Assembly: GCA_910587515.1 (NCBI GenBank)
Contig: CAJULW010000014.1
Location: forward strand, 108,051-172,050
Source: an uncultured Duncaniella sp.
Lineage (GTDB): Bacteria; Bacteroidota; Bacteroidia; Bacteroidales; Muribaculaceae
DNA length: 64,000 nucleotides
Direction: 5' to 3'
Shown here: in pieces, positions 7,592 through 16,743 of the stretch
How the letters are laid out: every line of letters starts with the position of its first letter
Numbering within the stretch: the stretch's first letter is position 1
Made by a program: the position numbers and the translations under genes
Notes under the pieces: generated by a model
Databases searched by the model: none
What the model was told of the DNA's origin: nothing
The model's input: the letters and a program-made list of their open reading frames with translations, nothing else

Positions 7592-9190
7592 TCAAAATGG
7601 AACTTTAGCAACAGTCTGCCCCCAATTGCCTCGATCGAGATTGCGATACGACAAAGCCTCCTGAAGATGATGTATCTTCACGGGAGCATCGACAGCTTCA
7701 GCAGTAGAAAGAGCCGGATCAAGTCCATATTCAATATCCGCTATCGTGCGTGCAACCTTAAGTATACGGTCGTAGGCTCTCGCACTCATGTCGAGTCGGA
7801 TCATAGCCTCCTTGAGAGCCTGTAATCCATCTTTATCAACAGACGCATGGGCTCGCAACAGACGAGAATTCATCTGTGCGTTACAATGAACCCCGTTTTC
7901 CGTAGCGAAACGCAAAGCCTGTATCTCACGCGCGCGTATCACCCGTCGCTTCATATCCTGACTTTTTTCACCTTCACGGGCGGACGACAACTCGTCAAAC
8001 GGGACAGGATATATTTCAACCTGAAGGTCTATACGGTCGAGTAAAGGCCCGCTGATACGGTTTAGATACTTCTGTATAGCAGCGGGACTGCACATACAAT
8101 CCTTTGTCGGATGATTATAAAAACCACATGGACACGGATTCATCGAAGCCACCAACATGAAACCGGCCGGATAGTCTATCGTATATTTGGCTCTGGCTAT
8201 AGTTATATGCCGGTCTTCAAGAGGCTGGCGCATCACTTCAAGAACCTGTCGGGAAAATTCAGGAAATTCGTCCAGAAACAGCACTCCGTTATGGGCGAGA
8301 GAAATCTCTCCCGGAGCAGGATTGGAGCCACCACCGACAAGCGCGACAGGGGAGATAGTATGGTGAGGCGAACGGTAAGGGCGATTGGTCATCAACCGCG
8401 ATCCGCTTTTCAACTTCCCTGCCACCGAATGTATTTTTGTAGTCTCAAGCGCCTCTGCAAGGGTCAACGGCGGAAGTATAGTCGGAATGCGCTTGGCCAT
8501 CATTGACTTCCCGGCTCCAGGAGGCCCTACCATCAATATATTATGGCCTCCCGCACACGCCACTTCAAATGCCCGTTTGACATTTTCCTGGCCTTTGACT
8601 TCTGAAAAATCACAATCAAAAACAGACGAAGCCCTGGCAAACTCCTCGCGCGTATTTACAACAACAGGTTCCGGACAGAACCTTCCTGTAATAAAATCTA
8701 TAACCTCACGCAAAGATTCCATTCCGTAGACGTCAAGATTGTTTACCACAGCGGCTTCCGTGACATTTGCTACAGGCACGATCATCCCTCTAAAGCCCAT
8801 TTCACGTGCTTTGACCGCCATAGGCAAAGCACCTTTTATCGGAAGCAATGATCCGTCGAGCGACAATTCGCCCATAATCATAAACGCATCCAACGAAACT
8901 GATGGTGCGATCTGCTCACACGCCGCAAGCACCCCAATAGCGATCGGAAGATCGTATGCCGCCCCCTCCTTTCGGATATCGGCCGGAGACAGATTGACGA
9001 CAAGACGACGCCTCGGCCACTTATAGCCCGACTGAGTTATCGCAGACAATACCCGCTGATAACTTTCCTTGACTGCCGTATCGGCCATCCCGACGAGTGA
9101 AAACTGCACACCGGCCTCGGCTACAGCCTCGATCGTGACAACGAGCGCGTCAATTCCATGGACAGCGGCTCCGTAAGTTTTAACCAACAT
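7592..9190 (-). CDS. YifB/ComM-like Mg-chelatase-type AAA+ ATPase
   Basis: The 532-aa protein has the three-part layout of the family. An N-terminal ribosomal-S5-like/ChlI domain covers about 1-190 (MLVKTYGAAVHGIDALVV). A central AAA+ domain has Walker A GPPGAGKS near 220-227 and Walker B VLFLDEFPEF. The C-terminal Mg_chelatase_C helical domain starts near 430 (ARAYDRILKVARTIAD). ComM homologues promote branch migration of integrated DNA in natural transformation. The cysteine-bearing segment CPCGFYNHPTKDC is typical. It lies 28 bp downstream of metH in the same direction and is probably co-transcribed. Confidence 0.93.
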   Translation of the reverse strand: MLVKTYGAAVHGIDALVVTIEAVAEAGVQFSLVGMADTAVKESYQRVLSAITQSGYKWPRRRLVVNLSPADIRKEGAAYDLPIAIGVLAACEQIAPSVSLDAFMIMGELSLDGSLLPIKGALPMAVKAREMGFRGMIVPVANVTEAAVVNNLDVYGMESLREVIDFITGRFCPEPVVVNTREEFARASSVFDCDFSEVKGQENVKRAFEVACAGGHNILMVGPPGAGKSMMAKRIPTILPPLTLAEALETTKIHSVAGKLKSGSRLMTNRPYRSPHHTISPVALVGGGSNPAPGEISLAHNGVLFLDEFPEFSRQVLEVMRQPLEDRHITIARAKYTIDYPAGFMLVASMNPCPCGFYNHPTKDCMCSPAAIQKYLNRISGPLLDRIDLQVEIYPVPFDELSSAREGEKSQDMKRRVIRAREIQALRFATENGVHCNAQMNSRLLRAHASVDKDGLQALKEAMIRLDMSARAYDRILKVARTIADIEYGLDPALSTAEAVDAPVKIHHLQEALSYRNLDRGNWGQTVAKVPF

Positions 9191-9218
9191 ACTACATCGT
9201 TTTTATCTTATGAATGGC

Positions 9219-12200
9219 TTACAGAGCTAACAATCTCTTTACTTCGTCCGAAGAAATCCCACGGCGCAAGGCATAGTCATCGATCTGATCATCAAAGACA
9301 GAGCCGACCATGAAATATGAAGCATCCGGATGAGCTATATAAAGCCCGCAAACTGATGCCGATGGCTCCATCGCTCCGTTTTCGGTCAATCTTATGCCTA
9401 TACTGTCAAAGCCGAGCAGTCCATCAATGATGAATGTCAATTTTTGATCCGGAAGAGAAGGATAGCCCACAGCCGGACGTATACCTTTATAACGAGCATG
9501 AAACAAAGCCCGGGTATCAAGATCCTCCTCAGGAGCGTAGCCCCATATCTCACGTCTCACTTTCTCATGCAACCATTCTGAAGCCGCCTCGGCCAGGCGA
9601 TGCGATAGACTTTGGATCAAAAGGGTGGCATAGCTGTCAGAAGCATCCCGCAGACCAAAATCCCCCATATCTACAGTGACTGCGAACGCTCCGATATAAT
9701 CGCCTGACTCAAGGACATAATCGGCAAGAGACCGTGACGGTGCCCCGACACAGACAGACTGAGATCTAAGAGTGGGGATGCGAACATCACCCACAACTAT
9801 ATCATCGCCTTCGGAACACCCTGGCTCGATATCCACAACCGCACGGCACACCACGCCTCCGGCCGACATTCTTGACAACATCCTTGAGGCATCACGGTAA
9901 AGTTTTATGACCTCTTCACCTTTGGCAGGATCATCGGGGGTATGCCTTTCTATCCATTGTTTATGACATGCCGGACAATCATGCAACTGGGTGACAGAAA
10001 CATAATCTCCGGAAAGTTTCCATGCATTAAAGAAAAAACGCCAGTTTATATAAGGTATAAGCTCATTCACTCCGACATCAACCATCGTGCGTCCCGGACA
10101 ACGCGGGGCAACAGGATGATAGTCACCCAGATTATACCTCACACTTCGGCTCCGGGCTTCGACAAGCGACAGTTTTGATATGTCATGCTTTACCTCTTTA
10201 TCTCTAAGCGCGGTATATTCTTTTTTAATTGTCGACACAAACTCTTCACTCGTAAGCGGGTCAAGCAAACGTGCCGCAATCAACGGATTTTGCGATGCGT
10301 CCGGAACATGGACAACGACTCCGGAATAATTAGGAGCGATCTTCACGGCTGTATGCAACCGCGAAGTCGTAGCACCTCCGACCATCACCGGAATTCTCAG
10401 TCCGACTTTTTCCATCATCTTCACGACCCTTACCATTTCATCAAGCGAAGGAGTTATCAATCCTGAAAGACACACAAAATCAGGTTTTTCATCTATCGCT
10501 GCACGTACAATCTCCTCGGCAGGCACCATGACTCCAAGGTCTATCACCTCATAGTTGTTGCATGAGAGCACTATCGAAACGATATTCTTGCCTATATCAT
10601 GAACATCACCCTTGACCGTGGCAAACACGACCTTACCGGCTTTGGCCGACACACTGCCTCCATTGGCCGATTCCAGCGCGGGCTTCAATATCTCGACAGC
10701 CCGCTTCATTGTCCTTGCGGTCTTTACCACCTGAGGAAGAAACATTTTTCCCTCTCCGAACAAGCGGCCTACATGGTCCATGCCCCTCATCAACGGCCCA
10801 TCTATGATCCGAACCGGAGACGATGTCCCGGCCAAAGCTTCCGCTATGTCCTGTTCAAGATAATCATGAATCCCTTTCACAAGCGCGTGTTCCAGACGCT
10901 GATCAACAGAGAGCGTCCGCCAACCGTCCGTCGAACGTCCATCCACACCACTACCAGATGAAACGGATTTGTCTTCAAGCATTTTCTGAGCCATAGCTAT
11001 AAGCTCATCAGAAGCACCATCGCGCCTATATAGTACCACATCCTCAATCAGCGAACGTAATACCGGATCTATATCATCATATACAACCGACGACGACGGA
11101 TTCACTATTCCCATATCCATACCTTTAGCTATGGCATGATACAGAAATACTGCATGAATGGCCTCACGCAAATAGTTGTTACCGCGGAAAGAAAAAGAAA
11201 GGTTGCTTACACCTCCGCTCACTTTCGCCCCGGGGCAATTTGACTTTATCCATTCAACCGCCATTATGAAATCGGCTCCATAACGGTCATGCTCCTTCAT
11301 CCCCGTGGCTATAGCCAAAATGTTAGGGTCGAATATTATATCTTCGGGACTGAAACCGACATTTTCAGTCAATAAACGATAGGCTCTTCCACATACCTCG
11401 ATCTTCCGCTCGAACACATCAGCCTGCCCTCGCTCATCGAAAGCCATCACAACAACGGCCGCCCCAAGTTTCTTTATACGTGACGCACGTGTGAGAAACG
11501 CCTCTTCACCTTCTTTCAACGATATAGAATTGACTATTCCTTTTCCCTGCACACATTTTAGCGCGGCCTCTATAACCTCAAAGTCGGATGAGTCGATCAT
11601 CACCGGCACACGAGCGATATCCGGTTCTGATGCGATCAGATTCAGGAATCCGCACATCTCGCTACGGGCATCCATCATACCGTCGTCCATGTTTATGTCG
11701 ATCACCTGTGCACCGTCATCAACCTGCCGGCGGGCGATTGACAGAGCCTCGTCATATTTACCCTCTTTTATCAGCCTCAGAAACTTCCGCGAACCGGCCA
11801 CATTGCAACGCTCACCGACGTTGACAAACAATGAACCATCAGTAACATCAAGACGTTCGAGTCCGGAAAGATGAAGACCGGCAGATAACGTAGAGACACT
11901 ATGCGGTCTCCTCTCTTTGACCACTGCTTTTATAGCCTCGATATGAGCCGGTGTAGTACCGCAACAGCCTCCGACAATATTCACAAGCCCCTCATCGACG
12001 AATCCTCGTATGTGATCCGCCATCGCGTCCGGAGTCTCCGTATATCGTCCCATCGCATCCGGCAGACCGGCATTCGGATGACAACTTACGGGATATGGAG
12101 CATATTTGGCAAGTTCACGCAAAGCCGGAAGCATATCAGCCGCCCCGAAAGAACAGTTTATACCTATGCTCGCTACCGGAGCATGTTCGACTGAAGCGAG

Positions 12201-12884
12201 AAACGCAGGAATTGTCTGCCCTGAGAAAGTACGGCCATCACGCCCCGAAAGAGTCATAGACAACATCACCGGACACTCCCTGCCAAGAGCATCCATGACA
12301 GAGACAGCCGCGTCAAGACCCGCCTTAAGGTTGAGAGTGTCGAATATCGTCTCAAAAAGAAGAATATCCACGCCACCATCCATGAGAGCTTTGATCTGTG
12401 TGAAATATGCGTCAAACAAATCATCATAGCCAACAGCTCTGTAAGATGGATCATTTACGTCAGGGCTCATCGAGGCCGTCTTGTTTGTCGGACCTATAGA
12501 GCCTGCCACCCAAATTTTTCTGTTTTCTTCTATCTTATACCTGTCAACAAGCTCGCGCAGCAGACGTGCCGCCTCCCGGTTTATCTCACTGACAAGATGA
12601 GACATCCCGTAGTCTTCCATGGAAATGGCATTCGCATTGAACGTATCGGTACTGACAATGTCGGCTCCGGCATCGATATATCTTCGCGAAATATCCGTGA
12701 CGATGTCAGGACGTGTCAGCACGAGCAAGTCATTGTTGCCTCGCAGATCAGAGGGCCAAGAGGCAAAACGCTCACCGCGAAAATCAGCCTCATCAAGCCC
12801 ATAACCCTGTATCATAGTTCCTATCGCACCGTCAAGGACCAAGATACGCTCCTGCAACAGGGATGAAAAATTGTCTGAGATCAA
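9219..12884 (-). CDS. metH: methionine synthase, cobalamin-dependent
   Basis: Transfers a methyl group from methyltetrahydrofolate to homocysteine via methylcobalamin. All four modules are present in 1221 aa. The homocysteine-binding barrel (about 1-320) has zinc cysteines Cys244 (INCSF) and Cys307/Cys308 (GGCCGTTP). The pterin-binding barrel (about 345-600) includes FVNVGERCNVAGSRKF. The cap/B12 domain has the lower-ligand His762 in GDVHDIGKN. The C-terminal AdoMet activation domain (about 900-1221) includes the RPAVGYPSLPDQ motif. No cobalamin riboswitch fits in the 27-bp gap to the upstream esterase gene. yifB follows after 28 bp. Confidence 0.98.
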   Translation of the reverse strand: MISDNFSSLLQERILVLDGAIGTMIQGYGLDEADFRGERFASWPSDLRGNNDLLVLTRPDIVTDISRRYIDAGADIVSTDTFNANAISMEDYGMSHLVSEINREAARLLRELVDRYKIEENRKIWVAGSIGPTNKTASMSPDVNDPSYRAVGYDDLFDAYFTQIKALMDGGVDILLFETIFDTLNLKAGLDAAVSVMDALGRECPVMLSMTLSGRDGRTFSGQTIPAFLASVEHAPVASIGINCSFGAADMLPALRELAKYAPYPVSCHPNAGLPDAMGRYTETPDAMADHIRGFVDEGLVNIVGGCCGTTPAHIEAIKAVVKERRPHSVSTLSAGLHLSGLERLDVTDGSLFVNVGERCNVAGSRKFLRLIKEGKYDEALSIARRQVDDGAQVIDINMDDGMMDARSEMCGFLNLIASEPDIARVPVMIDSSDFEVIEAALKCVQGKGIVNSISLKEGEEAFLTRASRIKKLGAAVVVMAFDERGQADVFERKIEVCGRAYRLLTENVGFSPEDIIFDPNILAIATGMKEHDRYGADFIMAVEWIKSNCPGAKVSGGVSNLSFSFRGNNYLREAIHAVFLYHAIAKGMDMGIVNPSSSVVYDDIDPVLRSLIEDVVLYRRDGASDELIAMAQKMLEDKSVSSGSGVDGRSTDGWRTLSVDQRLEHALVKGIHDYLEQDIAEALAGTSSPVRIIDGPLMRGMDHVGRLFGEGKMFLPQVVKTARTMKRAVEILKPALESANGGSVSAKAGKVVFATVKGDVHDIGKNIVSIVLSCNNYEVIDLGVMVPAEEIVRAAIDEKPDFVCLSGLITPSLDEMVRVVKMMEKVGLRIPVMVGGATTSRLHTAVKIAPNYSGVVVHVPDASQNPLIAARLLDPLTSEEFVSTIKKEYTALRDKEVKHDISKLSLVEARSRSVRYNLGDYHPVAPRCPGRTMVDVGVNELIPYINWRFFFNAWKLSGDYVSVTQLHDCPACHKQWIERHTPDDPAKGEEVIKLYRDASRMLSRMSAGGVVCRAVVDIEPGCSEGDDIVVGDVRIPTLRSQSVCVGAPSRSLADYVLESGDYIGAFAVTVDMGDFGLRDASDSYATLLIQSLSHRLAEAASEWLHEKVRREIWGYAPEEDLDTRALFHARYKGIRPAVGYPSLPDQKLTFIIDGLLGFDSIGIRLTENGAMEPSASVCGLYIAHPDASYFMVGSVFDDQIDDYALRRGISSDEVKRLLAL

Positions 12885-12911
12885 AATGTTGTTTTTTATT
12901 GAGTGTAAAAT

Positions 12912-13988
12912 TTATATTAAGGTTCTCAGAAATCCGGTCAGTTCGTCAGCCATTCTGACCGACTGCGCACGTGACGGATGATAGTCTGCACCAAAACCAA
13001 GTTCACCTGTCTGCGGTGACATATCAAACCTATAAAAGCGAGCATCCATAAGGGCAAGACGGTCAAGCACGGCTTTTACGTCCGCAAGAGCCTTTCCACC
13101 AAGCATGGAGCCCGTCAGAAGGACAATTTTAGCATCAGGATGCAACATACGTAAATGCACCAAAAATTTTTTGTAAGCCATTTCGAACAGCTCGATATCA
13201 TAATCGTCAAGAGAAGTATCGTTGGTCCCAAGATTTATACAGATAATATCGGGATGAAAAGAGGCATGGTTCCATAAATAACCCGGGGTATATATCAATG
13301 TCCGGTCATACTCTCCAGGCATTCTTTGATCCGGAGTTCCCTCTCTCGGCCCTCCATAGCTACGATACATACCAATGCCCGACCGAGCCACGACATTGAA
13401 ATCGGCATTCAGTTCACGGGCTGTAAGGTACGCATAGCTCAACGTATGATTCTCCGTATCATAACTAAAATGAACCGCTGCGCTGTCTGCTTCCGTACCG
13501 TAACCGCAAGTTATAGAATTGCCAATGAACTCCATTTTAAGTTTCGGCCTTTCCGGTGCCGGAAGCATTTTGGCATCAGGACCTTTGATCGTAAATCCTC
13601 TGAAAGCAGGATGCTTCTCATATCCTTCCACAGCATAGGTGACACGCGCGGAATGAGTTCCGGAAAGAAGTGAATCGGCGAGAATAATAAGCGAATCGTT
13701 TTCCGTGAAGTTTATCTTGAAAGGTTCGCATCCGTCAATCTCGACCATAAACTGCCCGCTTCCAGGTTTTGCAGCCATCGCTATGCCAGTCCCCTCGAAA
13801 TTGAGCATGGCTGTCGTTCCCGGATATGTAAATGTCGGGGCAAGCGAATCGGCCCACAATATACGCCCCATATACAATATGCCCGGATCAGAAGGTTTCA
13901 CACTGACTTCACCCGAGCAAGCCGCGGACATAAGCAACGTAACCATTGCCAAGAACGAGCCTACTCCTTTCAGTCTCTTTTGCTTCAT
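12912..13988 (-). CDS. SGNH-hydrolase lipoprotein, CE2-like carbohydrate esterase
   Basis: Predicted surface or periplasmic deacetylase of 358 aa. The N-terminal signal ends in a lipobox (MSAAC, Cys near 24). A beta-sandwich domain (about 35-140) precedes the SGNH domain, which has GNSITCGYG (block I Ser), INLGTND (block III Asn) and DYHPS near the C-terminus (catalytic Asp/His). A jelly-roll plus SGNH order is characteristic of CE2 acetylxylan or acetyl-glucomannan esterases. No glycoside hydrolase or SusC/SusD pair is adjacent. It lies just upstream of metH, which is probably a positional rather than metabolic link. Confidence 0.8.
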   Translation of the reverse strand: MKQKRLKGVGSFLAMVTLLMSAACSGEVSVKPSDPGILYMGRILWADSLAPTFTYPGTTAMLNFEGTGIAMAAKPGSGQFMVEIDGCEPFKINFTENDSLIILADSLLSGTHSARVTYAVEGYEKHPAFRGFTIKGPDAKMLPAPERPKLKMEFIGNSITCGYGTEADSAAVHFSYDTENHTLSYAYLTARELNADFNVVARSGIGMYRSYGGPREGTPDQRMPGEYDRTLIYTPGYLWNHASFHPDIICINLGTNDTSLDDYDIELFEMAYKKFLVHLRMLHPDAKIVLLTGSMLGGKALADVKAVLDRLALMDARFYRFDMSPQTGELGFGADYHPSRAQSVRMADELTGFLRTLI

Positions 13989-14060
13989 GATATTTTATAT
14001 TATTAAGGTTTCATGGTTCTGGTCCGGCATGTATTCTATTCTCGATACACGGCAGTTCCG

Positions 14061-16088
14061 TCAATATCTCCGCCGGTAATCAAGATTGTTGTTCCCGAAT
14101 TGGTTGCGTACAGCCGAATTCATGAATGGATCATCGAAAAATTCATCTTCTTCCTCGTCTTCCGGTCGTTCTTCCTCCTGTTCACCGCGTTTACGCTTGG
14201 GTTTGTTTTTCTTTATTTCCTGTGGTTTCTGAAGATCGATCGGAAGTTCATTTATATTCCATGTCTGTTCTACACCCCAATTTTTTTTCAAACTCAGCTT
14301 TTTAGGATAATAATATATCTCTTCCGGTTGAATCGAGTCAAGAATACCGTTGGTATAGACCCCGTTGCTGTCAGCGTCTATAAACAGACGCGCGTAATAA
14401 GTGCCCGGAGAAAGATATTCTACCCGTCCCACATTATTTTTTACAGGAGCAGATGCAACAACTTTATCCGATGCGTCGAGTACTTCCACAAACGCCGGTC
14501 TGCCTTCAAGCCCGTCGATATTGAATGTCAGTATCGAATATTCATCGAGACGTTTTGCGGTAAACTCGTGGACTATAGGATCGCTTGCAAGTCCATAGAT
14601 ATCATAGACAGCAGCCGTATCCACAGACAGCCGATACAACATTCCGGGCTCCCAAAGATATTCAGCCTTAAATTTCATCGGATCCAACTCCGAAATACGC
14701 GATACACGGGGAGCAGGTAAAGGATACCAGACAGAATCCATCATTTGTTCAAGCCTTACCGCAGCGGTATCAAACGAAGCAACAGGAGTGGGCGAACTGA
14801 ATACCAAAGGCCTGTTCAACTCCTGGTTTGTCGGGCTTGCCACCTTGAATTCAAGAGGCTTTGGTCGAGGAGGAATGGTGTCGGCCGCATCAAGCGAGTC
14901 GAGGTTCACACCCTGTTTTTCAAGTTCCTTTCGTTCTTTCTCGCGTTGTTTTTCACGCTCACGAGCCTCTTTCTCCAACTGCCTACGACGGGCTTTGGCA
15001 TTTTTTGTCACCAAACGAAGCGTGTCAGTTGTCATAGACAATTGTTCGAGTGTATCAGTGATCATGTATCTGGCTTCTACCATGAGGGTGTCAAGCGCGA
15101 TAAGGGAGGTATCGGTGATCCAATATCTCAATGTATCCAACGACGGATTAGCCTGTATCGCAGACCACTTGGAAATGTCATCACCGGCACGGTGAGTGTT
15201 TATCAGTTTGAGTATCGGAAGCGTGTCAGCCTTGGCTGAAAATTCAAAATCGATATTGCGCGGTTCCGGGCGCTCATGCTTACGGAGATATTGAGCGTTA
15301 TATCCCTCATTGAACCATGTGAGCAAAACATCGTCGGGAAGGTAGCGTGTAGCGGGATAAGTAACCACCGAATCCTCTCCCGCCACACCGATAAGCGTAT
15401 CGGTAAACTGAGCCGGTTCGGTCGACGGGGATATGGTCACGTCATAAAAAGCGACATCCTCAGAGCGGTCCCAATGATAGTCACGGTTCAGGTCGTTGAC
15501 CGCATAGATACGATATGTTCCCGGTTTGAGATTACGTAACGTAAACTGACCAAGTTGATTGGTCTTAGTGATCCGTTCAAATGGAAGCGTGCGTATGGCC
15601 GTGTCGGAAAGGTTTGAATATACTCCCACAAGCATACCTTGCGCAGGTTCAAGAGTACGTGCCTCAAAAACCATACCTGAAATCCGCAGTGTGTCTATAC
15701 TGTCGCCTGTAGCAAAGTCAAGAGCGAACCCGTCAAGAATATTCGATTCATTAAGATCTTTGATGGCATCGGCAAAATCAATCGTATAAGTCGTGTTAGG
15801 CAGAAGAGTGTCGCGTAACTCAACAGTCACCCTTCGGCCGTTGGCGGAAACAACCGGAGGCGTACGCTGAGCCGGAGAGACCACCACTTTAGTCATCGGA
15901 TCGTCGATGGCGACATTCTCGTCAAAATCGACAGTTATCCTATTGCCCTGCACCTTCACCTGCCCCGGACGAGGATTTGAACGTACGAAGACAGGCGGAT
16001 CCATGTCACGGGGTCCGCCTTCAGGCCGGCCCATGCTCGCACAGGCCGCAAGCAAAGTCGTGACGACAAATATAAACAGTAGCCTCAT
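14061..16088 (-). CDS. lipoprotein with SbsA-type Ig-like domain
   Basis: Envelope lipoprotein of 675 aa. ATG 16088 places the signal peptide MRLLFIFVVTTLLAAC immediately before the lipobox Cys, so I prefer it over the upstream in-frame Met at 16139. An SbsA-like Ig domain occupies about 25-140 (PPVFVRSNPRPGQVKVQGN, then TTYTIDFADAIKD). A carboxypeptidase-regulatory-like beta-sandwich follows near 150-240, a Lys/Arg/Glu-rich coiled coil near 385-410 (AKARRRQLEKEAREREKQR), more beta domains, and a very acidic tail ending DYRRRY. I recall this architecture as a conserved Bacteroidota protein without assigned function. Confidence 0.75.
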   Translation of the reverse strand: MRLLFIFVVTTLLAACASMGRPEGGPRDMDPPVFVRSNPRPGQVKVQGNRITVDFDENVAIDDPMTKVVVSPAQRTPPVVSANGRRVTVELRDTLLPNTTYTIDFADAIKDLNESNILDGFALDFATGDSIDTLRISGMVFEARTLEPAQGMLVGVYSNLSDTAIRTLPFERITKTNQLGQFTLRNLKPGTYRIYAVNDLNRDYHWDRSEDVAFYDVTISPSTEPAQFTDTLIGVAGEDSVVTYPATRYLPDDVLLTWFNEGYNAQYLRKHERPEPRNIDFEFSAKADTLPILKLINTHRAGDDISKWSAIQANPSLDTLRYWITDTSLIALDTLMVEARYMITDTLEQLSMTTDTLRLVTKNAKARRRQLEKEAREREKQREKERKELEKQGVNLDSLDAADTIPPRPKPLEFKVASPTNQELNRPLVFSSPTPVASFDTAAVRLEQMMDSVWYPLPAPRVSRISELDPMKFKAEYLWEPGMLYRLSVDTAAVYDIYGLASDPIVHEFTAKRLDEYSILTFNIDGLEGRPAFVEVLDASDKVVASAPVKNNVGRVEYLSPGTYYARLFIDADSNGVYTNGILDSIQPEEIYYYPKKLSLKKNWGVEQTWNINELPIDLQKPQEIKKNKPKRKRGEQEEERPEDEEEDEFFDDPFMNSAVRNQFGNNNLDYRRRY

Positions 16089-16164
16089 GGCTGAAGTCGA
16101 GTGCATATAGATAGATCTGGCGTTTATAGTAACCGACAATGATACATGCCAACCGGCAAATATG

Positions 16165-16172
16165 CAAAATTA
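16165..16172 (-). promoter_or_regulatory. -7 box upstream of the Ig-domain lipoprotein
   Basis: TAATTTTG on the minus strand (16172 to 16165) matches TAnnTTTG. No TTTG lies at the proper distance. The predicted start is near 16159, about 70 nt before ATG 16088. Confidence 0.4.
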
Positions 16173-16264
16173 AATAATTTTTACAACATATATGGCCCTG
16201 TCGACGTTAAATAATCACTAACAGCGAATCACAACTCTACTCTTAACACTTAACACCTGAAAAA

Positions 16265-16543
16265 ATGTCACCTGTAATTATCAATATCGTAGGCTATGCG
16301 GCAGCCATTTGCATGGTTTGCGGCTATCTCCCGCAAGCTATATACACAATCCGCACCCGCGACACAGACGGCATAGCCATGCCTACATTCCTTTTGCTCG
16401 CCTTTGGTAGCATTTTCTTTGTAATCCAAGGTTTTATGCTTGGCAACTGGCCGCTTATAATCACAAACACAATCACCACTGTATCTTCCGCAATAGTGTT
16501 CGGTATAAAAATCCATAATGACCGACTGAAGAAAAAGAAATAA
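16265..16543 (+). CDS. SemiSWEET family small sugar transporter
   Basis: A 92-aa inner-membrane protein with three predicted helices (about 5-24, 40-60, 65-85) and the PQ-loop motif GYLPQAIYTIRT at 20-31. SemiSWEETs act as dimers that carry sugars by alternating access. Trp62-Pro63 (NWPLII) and the Asn-containing third helix are typical. The substrate cannot be read from sequence. The gene stands alone between the lipoprotein (divergent) and pheT. Confidence 0.88.
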   Translation: MSPVIINIVGYAAAICMVCGYLPQAIYTIRTRDTDGIAMPTFLLLAFGSIFFVIQGFMLGNWPLIITNTITTVSSAIVFGIKIHNDRLKKKK

Positions 16544-16569
16544 ACCGGAAAAACCGGCAGTTAAAAGCA

Positions 16570-16609
16570 TTAGACGGTGTCACGAGCTTCGACTCATGAC
16601 GCCGTCTAA
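16570..16609. repeat. long inverted repeat (hairpin) downstream of SemiSWEET
   Basis: TTAGACGG (16570-16577) pairs with CCGTCTAA (16602-16609), and the interior GTCACGAG/CTCATGAC extends the stem with one mismatch around a CTTCGA loop. No T tract follows on the plus strand, so it may be a weak terminator or a processing hairpin. Confidence 0.6.
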
Positions 16610-16695
16610 CGTTATAATCCACCACTCCGTCTTCATTGGACTGCCAAACAATCGTTTTTGTTACAAAAAAACAATATTTTTTTACAGGGATTTCG

Positions 16696-16703
16696 TAAAT
16701 TTG
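16696..16703 (+). promoter_or_regulatory. -7 box of the pheT promoter
   Basis: TAAATTTG at 16696-16703 fits TAnnTTTG; the -33 element is not clear. The predicted start near 16709 leaves a leader of about 35 nt, too short for a T-box or attenuator. Confidence 0.45.
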
Positions 16704-16743
16704 CACATCTTTTGCACATATATCGCATATCATATTAGTTATC

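Noticed and set aside
12885..12911. Cobalamin riboswitch ahead of metH
   Set aside because: Only 27 bp separate metH from the upstream esterase gene; there is no space for an aptamer.
14013..14720. Plus-strand 235-aa hydrophobic frame
   Set aside because: It is antisense to the acidic tail and beta domains of the Ig-domain lipoprotein; the apparent hydrophobicity comes from complementing charged codons.
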